A stretch of DNA of 64,000 nt from Anaerolineaceae bacterium (GTDB lineage: Bacteria > Chloroflexota > Anaerolineae > Anaerolineales > Anaerolineaceae). The stretch lies in assembly GCA_016841525.1 (NCBI GenBank), contig JAENYZ010000006.1, positions 116,509 to 180,508 of the forward strand, written 5' to 3'. A program made the translations under genes and the position numbers. The notes beneath the pieces are model-generated. The model had not been told where the DNA came from, did no database searches, and saw only the letters and a list, made by a program, of their open reading frames with translations. Shown one piece after another: positions 59,589-64,000 of this stretch (the first letter of the stretch is position 1; the number at the start of each line of letters is the position of its first letter).

Positions 59589-62110
59589 GCAGTCTCCTTT
59601 TGCTTTGTAATAGCATCAACAAGGATATCGGAATAATCCATGGCTTCCTGTACCCCGGGCACACCCGGGAATTTCTTTAAGCGTTTGCTCATTTCTGGTT
59701 TCAATTTTTCAATTTCCGCTTTCAGATCTTCCATTGGGATATCGTCGAGAACCGCTTGCATTTCGTTCAGGACTCGAGCGTATTTATCACCCTCTGCAGC
59801 ACTGATCCATTCGACACGGAATCGGCCATCGGTCATTCCCATTTTATCGAAGATCTTTTCAAGACGGCTGGCACGTTTAGCGCCAATTAACTGTCCTGTG
59901 ATGTAATGGCAGTCTTGTGGATGGCAGCCGGAATAAAGAACAGAACCCGCACCTAATCGGTAGGCTTCGTAAATAAAGTCGGTATCCATTCTGGCGGAGC
60001 ACATCACCCGTAAGCCGCGTTCATTGGCAGAATATTCAAAGTGGCTGGTACCTGCCAGGTCAGCGCCGCCGTATGAGCACCAGTGGCAGCGGAAAGCGAG
60101 GATTTTCTCTTCGGGTTTGTCGGCGAGAACAGCTCGCATTTGAGCTAATATTTGCGCGTCTGTGAAGTGAAGCTGCGTAATGGCATCTTCAGGACATTCA
60201 GCAACACAGGCCCCACAGCCATGGCATTTTGCAGTGACAACCTCAGCAGGTGTTTCTGGGCTGAAGATATTAATTGCACCGTAGGGACAGGCTTTGGCAC
60301 AGATGCCGCAAGCTCGGCCCCTGGTTGTTGCTGAGCATCTTTCAGGGAAAACAACGGCAACAGTTGGTTCAATTTCCCAATGATCTGACTGCAAAATTCG
60401 CGATGCTCTGGAAGATGCCGCCGAACCCTGGGCAACGCTGCTTGGGATATCTTTTGGTCCCTGGCAAGCGCCGGCAAAGAAAACGCCATCGGTTGGGCTG
60501 TCCATAGGCCTTAGTTTTGGATGGTATTCCATAAACCAGCCGCCCGGACTTTGAGCAACATTCAAAACGGAACTCATATGATTCTGGTCAGGCTGCGGAA
60601 CAGCCGCCTGGTTGAGCATGACCATATCATATTCTTTTTCCATGACCTTTCCGAGGGTGACATCTTCAGAATGGACAAATAAATTGTGGGTCTCTGGGTC
60701 TTCTGTAATTAAGCTTGGCCTACCCTGTGAGAAATGAATCCCCATCTCGCGAGCACGATCATAGAATTCTTCGTATCCCTTCGAAGGCGTTCGGATATCT
60801 ATGTAGTAAATGGTGATATCCACATTCGGATTCATCTGCTTTAACAAAATAGCATTCTTGATCGAATACATGCAGCAGAAATTCGAACAGGAAGGGTTAT
60901 AGCGCTTATCTCGAGAACCGACACAATTGATAAAGGCTAATTTTTGGGGGTTCTTATTGTCGCTTGGTCGGATAAGGTTCCCTGCTGTTGGACCAGCGGA
61001 ATTATTTAAACGTTCCATTTCCATGGAGGTAATGACATTGGGATAACGGCTGTAACCGTATTCATCCATGACACTGGGATCGAAATGACTGAATCCCGTA
61101 GCCACAATCATCGCGCCGATATCTTCTTCAACCAGTTGATCTTCCTGGCTGAAGTCAATTGCTTCCAGTGCGCCGCAGGCATCCACACATTTATAGCAGT
61201 GAATGCAAGCATCCAGGTCAATATTATAAACCAAGGGCACCGATTGGCTCATGGGGACATAAGCTGCTTTGCGCGGTGCCAAATTCATATCAAAATAATT
61301 TGGAACTTCAATAGGACAAACTCTTGCACAATCACCGCAGCCGTTGCAGCGATCTGCAATTACGTATTTTGCTTTTTCTCTAAGTGTTACTTTGAAGTTG
61401 CCAACAAAGCCTTCAACTTTTTCAACCTCTGTAAAGGTTCGCACATCAATTCGGGGATGACGCGCCGCGTCAACCATTTTAGGTGCGAGTATTCATATAC
61501 TACAGTCCATGGTGGGGAAGGTTTTATTGAGCTGCGCCATTACCCCACCGATTGTCGGTTCCTTTTCAACCAATATTGTTTGAATGCCCTGATCTGCAAG
61601 GTCGAGGGCAGCGCTGATACCTGCCACGCCTGCACCAATGACCATTGCTTTTTGGGTTACCGGAACCTCGATCATATCCAGCGAGGTCAGGAAGCGAGAT
61701 TTTGCAACGGCGGAGGCAGTTAAATCTTTTGCCTTTTCAAGTGCGCCTTCCCGGTCATGCCCATGTGCCCAGGTGCATTGTTCACGGATATTTGCCATTT
61801 CCATCAAGAAAGGATTTAAGCCTGCTTCAGAAACGGCGCCCCTGAAAGTGGCTTCATGCATTCTTACCGAACAAGCTGAAACAATGACCCGATTGAGATT
61901 GTGCTTTTTGATGTCTTCTTTGATCTGGTTTTGGCCAGAATCGGCACATGCATAAAGTGTTTCCGCCGAATGGACGACATCGGGCAAACCCTTGGCAAAT
62001 TCAACCACTTCTTTCGGGTCAATGACCCCGGCGATGTTGGTACCGCAGTGGCACACATACACGCCAACCCGAAGTTTTTCATTGTTGTTTTCAGGTTGTT
62101 GTTGGGTCAT
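59585..62110 (-). CDS. hdrA: Selenocysteine-containing HdrA fused to an MvhD domain (in-frame UGA at 61493-61495)
   Basis: Read as one gene, this is 841 residues. Residues 1-205 hold the N-terminal Cys region (VCHCGTN, SACSVRMHE) and the FAD motif GAGVAG (159-164). UGA then codes residue 206 in the CxxU context C203-S-I-U206, followed by ILAPKMVDAARHP. In HdrA homologues I recall this reads DCSACIL with a CxxC. Frames on both sides are continuous and agree with the family. The C-terminal part has several CxxCxxC clusters and a fused MvhD (CHWCSYGGADLAG, SARMDTDF, SGCHPQDCHY). HdrA bifurcates electrons at its FAD. A frameshift or pseudogene is the alternative. Confidence 0.85.
61455..61475 (-). 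promoter_or_regulatory. Candidate bacterial SECIS hairpin
   Basis: Beginning 17 bases after the UGA, GGTTGACGC (61475-61467) pairs with GCGTCATCC (61463-61455), with one T-T mismatch and a GGC loop. The loop begins 26 bases after the UGA and starts with G. From memory, bacterial SECIS elements have a 3-14-base apical loop at 16-37 bases, with G among the first two. The element lies inside the coding region, as expected in bacteria. Confidence 0.65.
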
Positions 62111-62619
62111 CGGGGGTCCTTGGCTTTTTGCGGAAATTCAAGGCTGCTCTCGATCAATTTTTTACGAGTGCGCTGAGAACGTTGGTCAGGAGTTGTATAT
62201 TGAAGTGCGTCTTTAGGGCAGATTAATACACATTGTGGACCACCTTCAACATCCTCACACTGGTCACAGATTTCCGCTAATTTTGTTTCATGGTTGATGG
62301 AGATTGCGCCAAAATCACAGGCTTCAACGCACCAGGCACAGCCATCACATTTTTGTGGATCGATGTGAATAATGCCCGTTACAGCATCCTGTGTGAGGGC
62401 ATCTCTTGGGCATGCTCTAACACAAGGCGCATCTTCACAAGTTCGACAGGATACAGCTGTAATCAAGACTTCATCAACACGAACAGTTCGAATACGACTC
62501 CGATAAGAATTGAATTCTCCTGTCTTTGTGTAGGAACAAATGTATTCACATAATTGGCACCCGATGCATAGTTCCGGGTCACAAACGATATATTTATACT
62601 TTGAGGTGGAAGCAACCAT
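62107..62619 (-). CDS. 4Fe-4S ferredoxin, HycB/CooF-like electron carrier
   Basis: 170 residues. Four cluster motifs are visible: CIGCQLCEYIC, CRTCEDAPCVRACP, CDGCAWCVEAC and CDQCEDVEGGPQCVLICP. This is the four-cluster HycB/CooF arrangement. It is placed between the aldehyde:ferredoxin oxidoreductase and HdrA (ATGA overlap with hdrA), so it should carry electrons from AOR into the Hdr complex. No signal peptide. The AOR stop is 11 bases upstream. Confidence 0.9.
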   Translation of the reverse strand: MVASTSKYKYIVCDPELCIGCQLCEYICSYTKTGEFNSYRSRIRTVRVDEVLITAVSCRTCEDAPCVRACPRDALTQDAVTGIIHIDPQKCDGCAWCVEACDFGAISINHETKLAEICDQCEDVEGGPQCVLICPKDALQYTTPDQRSQRTRKKLIESSLEFPQKAKDPR

Positions 62620-62630
62620 TATTTATCTCC

Positions 62631-64000
62631 TTATACACCGATTTCTTCTGCGACATCGTCCATACCGAGGTCAATGAGTAATTTTTTGGGGATAAGGCCT
62701 TCTTCGGTCCATCCCTTTGCTTTGTAATAAAGCTGTTTCATGTAGTTTAATTCTTCATCCGTGACGACGTGCCCTGCACCAGGTCCTTTTGTCATAGGAT
62801 CATGTTTCCATCGGTAAGGAATATCATCGTCTTCAGATTTCCACCCTTCTCTGATATTAAAGGCTTTCTTAATTGTGTGAGCCCTAACACCAATTAAGTC
62901 AACATCATCATAATCAAAATTCCATCCGGTTGTGGCATTGATCAGTTTTGCGATCGCTGGCCAGGCACCTGCACGATCTGCTTTACCTGTGAAACACCGG
63001 CGGATGAATTTGCACATTGGTAAAGTATCATAAACAGCAGCATACTCTTCAGAACGAGCAGCAACTACGCCACGTGTATCATCCACAGTGAAGCGGTTTG
63101 TTTGGCCTTTGATATCCGGGTCATACGCCGCAGAACGATTATGGCAGCCGCCGCGTGTGCCTACAGCTAAACCCATTGCAAAAGTCTTTAATGACCGGGC
63201 GTCATAGCCGGGGCACTCAAGGCCTTTAATATTCATTGCCCATTTCCAGCTCTCTGAATTTCTTTCTTGATCAATCTTTTTTGCTGCAATTCGAGTCCCT
63301 TCAGCAAGGAGTGCACCGATGCCTTCTTTGTCCCGGATCATTTCAGCAAGAGTAACTCCAGCTTCTCCGTTGCCAAAATTGGGTTCAAACCCTTCTGGAT
63401 ATTTGTTACATTTGAAGTCTTCTTTTTTCAAGACTCCTCTTTCAAAGCACTCCATGGCATAAGAAATTGAAACCCCCATGCTCATAGTATCCATACCACT
63501 GCTATCTGAGATATCCACCATTTTAATTGCGGCGGTCATGTCTCCAATACCACAATTTGAGCTGACAGCTTGCAAACATTCGTATTCTATTCCGGTCATC
63601 GAACCGGCAAACGGGCCTTTTTTCACCATAGACATCTGTTCGCAGGCAATTGGGCACTGTGCGCAGGCAATCACTTTGACCTTGTGATGCTCGTCAAGGT
63701 ATTCGCCGCTGACCAGTTCGACAAAGTCAAAAACACCTTCTTGAAAGTTGTGAGTAGGTAAAAATCCTTCTTTACTTGCATTAAGCATGTTGGTCGATGT
63801 GCCATAGATCCGGTATTTCTCTGTGTGTGGGCCTTGAGCAGATTCTGTGATATCAAATGACAACCCTAATAAAGTTTCAGGATCGTGAACTGTGACACCA
63901 TAAGTTCCACGTACTGCAACAGCTTTGAGTTTTTTGCTTGCCCATACCGAACCATGCCCCGTTCGTCCAGCCTGTCGTCCGTCATTTGTTACATTTGCAT
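62631..64000 (-). CDS. Aldehyde:ferredoxin oxidoreductase (AOR), 5' end beyond the window
   Basis: The frame is open from the stop at 62631 to the right edge, 456 codons plus two bases, so the N-terminal domain (family length about 600) is missing. It begins in the segment ANVTNDGRQAGRTGHGSVWASKKLKAVAVRG. Cluster ligands are CAQCPIAC and a distal Cys in LPMCKF. The metal-pterin region has AMGLAVGTRGGCHNRSAAYDP. AOR enzymes use tungsten or molybdenum bis-pterin to oxidise aldehydes to acids with ferredoxin. Some members use other substrates, so the exact reaction is uncertain. Confidence 0.93.
   Translation of the reverse strand, partial: ANVTNDGRQAGRTGHGSVWASKKLKAVAVRGTYGVTVHDPETLLGLSFDITESAQGPHTEKYRIYGTSTNMLNASKEGFLPTHNFQEGVFDFVELVSGEYLDEHHKVKVIACAQCPIACEQMSMVKKGPFAGSMTGIEYECLQAVSSNCGIGDMTAAIKMVDISDSSGMDTMSMGVSISYAMECFERGVLKKEDFKCNKYPEGFEPNFGNGEAGVTLAEMIRDKEGIGALLAEGTRIAAKKIDQERNSESWKWAMNIKGLECPGYDARSLKTFAMGLAVGTRGGCHNRSAAYDPDIKGQTNRFTVDDTRGVVAARSEEYAAVYDTLPMCKFIRRCFTGKADRAGAWPAIAKLINATTGWNFDYDDVDLIGVRAHTIKKAFNIREGWKSEDDDIPYRWKHDPMTKGPGAGHVVTDEELNYMKQLYYKAKGWTEEGLIPKKLLIDLGMDDVAEEIGV

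Noticed and set aside
59585..61477. Separate HdrA C-terminal gene starting at the ATG at 61477, and a truncated HdrA ending at 61493
   Set aside because: The TGA is in frame, the family similarity is continuous through it, and the codon corresponds to a conserved Cys. One selenoprotein gene explains both better than a split gene or frameshift.
61085..61723. 212-codon plus-strand frame over hdrA
   Set aside because: It is antisense to a strongly supported gene and has no homology that I can recognise.
1..64000. CRISPR arrays, complete insertion sequences, prophage genes or rRNA genes
   Set aside because: No regularly spaced direct repeats, transposase or integrase genes, or rRNA-like segments were seen. 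Only a possible repeat scar near 43491-43527 was noted.

Overview
The window looks like a piece of the chromosome of a strictly anaerobic, moderately low-GC bacterium, most likely a member of the Chloroflexota (class Anaerolineae). The assignment is inferred from the gene set and from protein character: a sufCBD block followed by a small conserved protein and a Rieske ferredoxin, a DAK2-like/LysM cytoplasmic pair, a Thermus-like 1048-residue IleRS, an electron-bifurcating type hydrogenase and a flavin/ferredoxin redox complex tied to an aldehyde:ferredoxin oxidoreductase. No marker gene in the window settles it.

Layout. 1-465: truncated DUF89/ARMT1-like gene. 767-3819: feoA-feoB iron uptake operon with a methyltransferase and an SCP2-domain gene. 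3861-4833: MIP18/SufT-like gene and a cysteine-bearing SufR-like repressor. 5015-6227: DAK2-like and LysM genes. 6545-6715: a 56-residue membrane protein. 7074-11454: sufC-sufB-sufD, a 97-residue unknown and a Rieske ferredoxin. 11509-12969: PIG-L deacetylase and methyltransferase. 13037-32039: a 19-kb minus-strand block. Read in transcription order it holds DRTGG and CBS/ATPase sensors, a PHP protein, a NuoE/NuoF set, a five-subunit [NiFe] hydrogenase (HydC-HydB-HydA-HydS-HydL), its maturation protease and hypABFCDE. 32182-33561: hisS and tRNA-His. 33624-35660: a cupin pseudogene and two membrane proteins. 35838-39810: SAM hydrolase plus an ECF transporter. 40079-43327: AlaDH-like enzyme and a CPH-type copper ATPase. 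43721-49761: T-box leader, ileS, lspA, rluD-like and threonine aldolase. 49834-54405: metallophosphoesterase, sulfotransferase-like, sulfatase-fold protein and lgt. 54733-64000: minus-strand AOR / HdrA / Flx-like redox operon, cut by the right edge.

How the parts work together. Both large minus-strand blocks move low-potential electrons. The hydrogenase block probably couples H2 to NAD(H) and ferredoxin. The AOR-Hdr-Flx block probably couples aldehyde (or another carbonyl) oxidation to NAD(H) and ferredoxin through an HdrA flavin. The Suf, SufT-like, SufR-like, Rieske and Feo genes supply iron and Fe-S clusters to this cluster-heavy metabolism.

Most notable. (1) hdrA is interrupted by an in-frame UGA at 61493-61495. 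The codon sits where homologues carry a Cys of a CxxC motif, and a hairpin that fits the bacterial SECIS pattern follows it, so the two reading frames are best read as one selenoprotein. (2) A [NiFe] module follows an HydC/ATPase/Trx-ferredoxin/HydB set where an [FeFe] HydA is usually found. (3) Three thioredoxin-like [2Fe-2S] modules in that cluster have lost all or nearly all cluster ligands. (4) The SufR-like gene and sufC share a 16/17-identical sequence over their -35 boxes, and the sufR copy lies in a perfect 12-bp inverted repeat.
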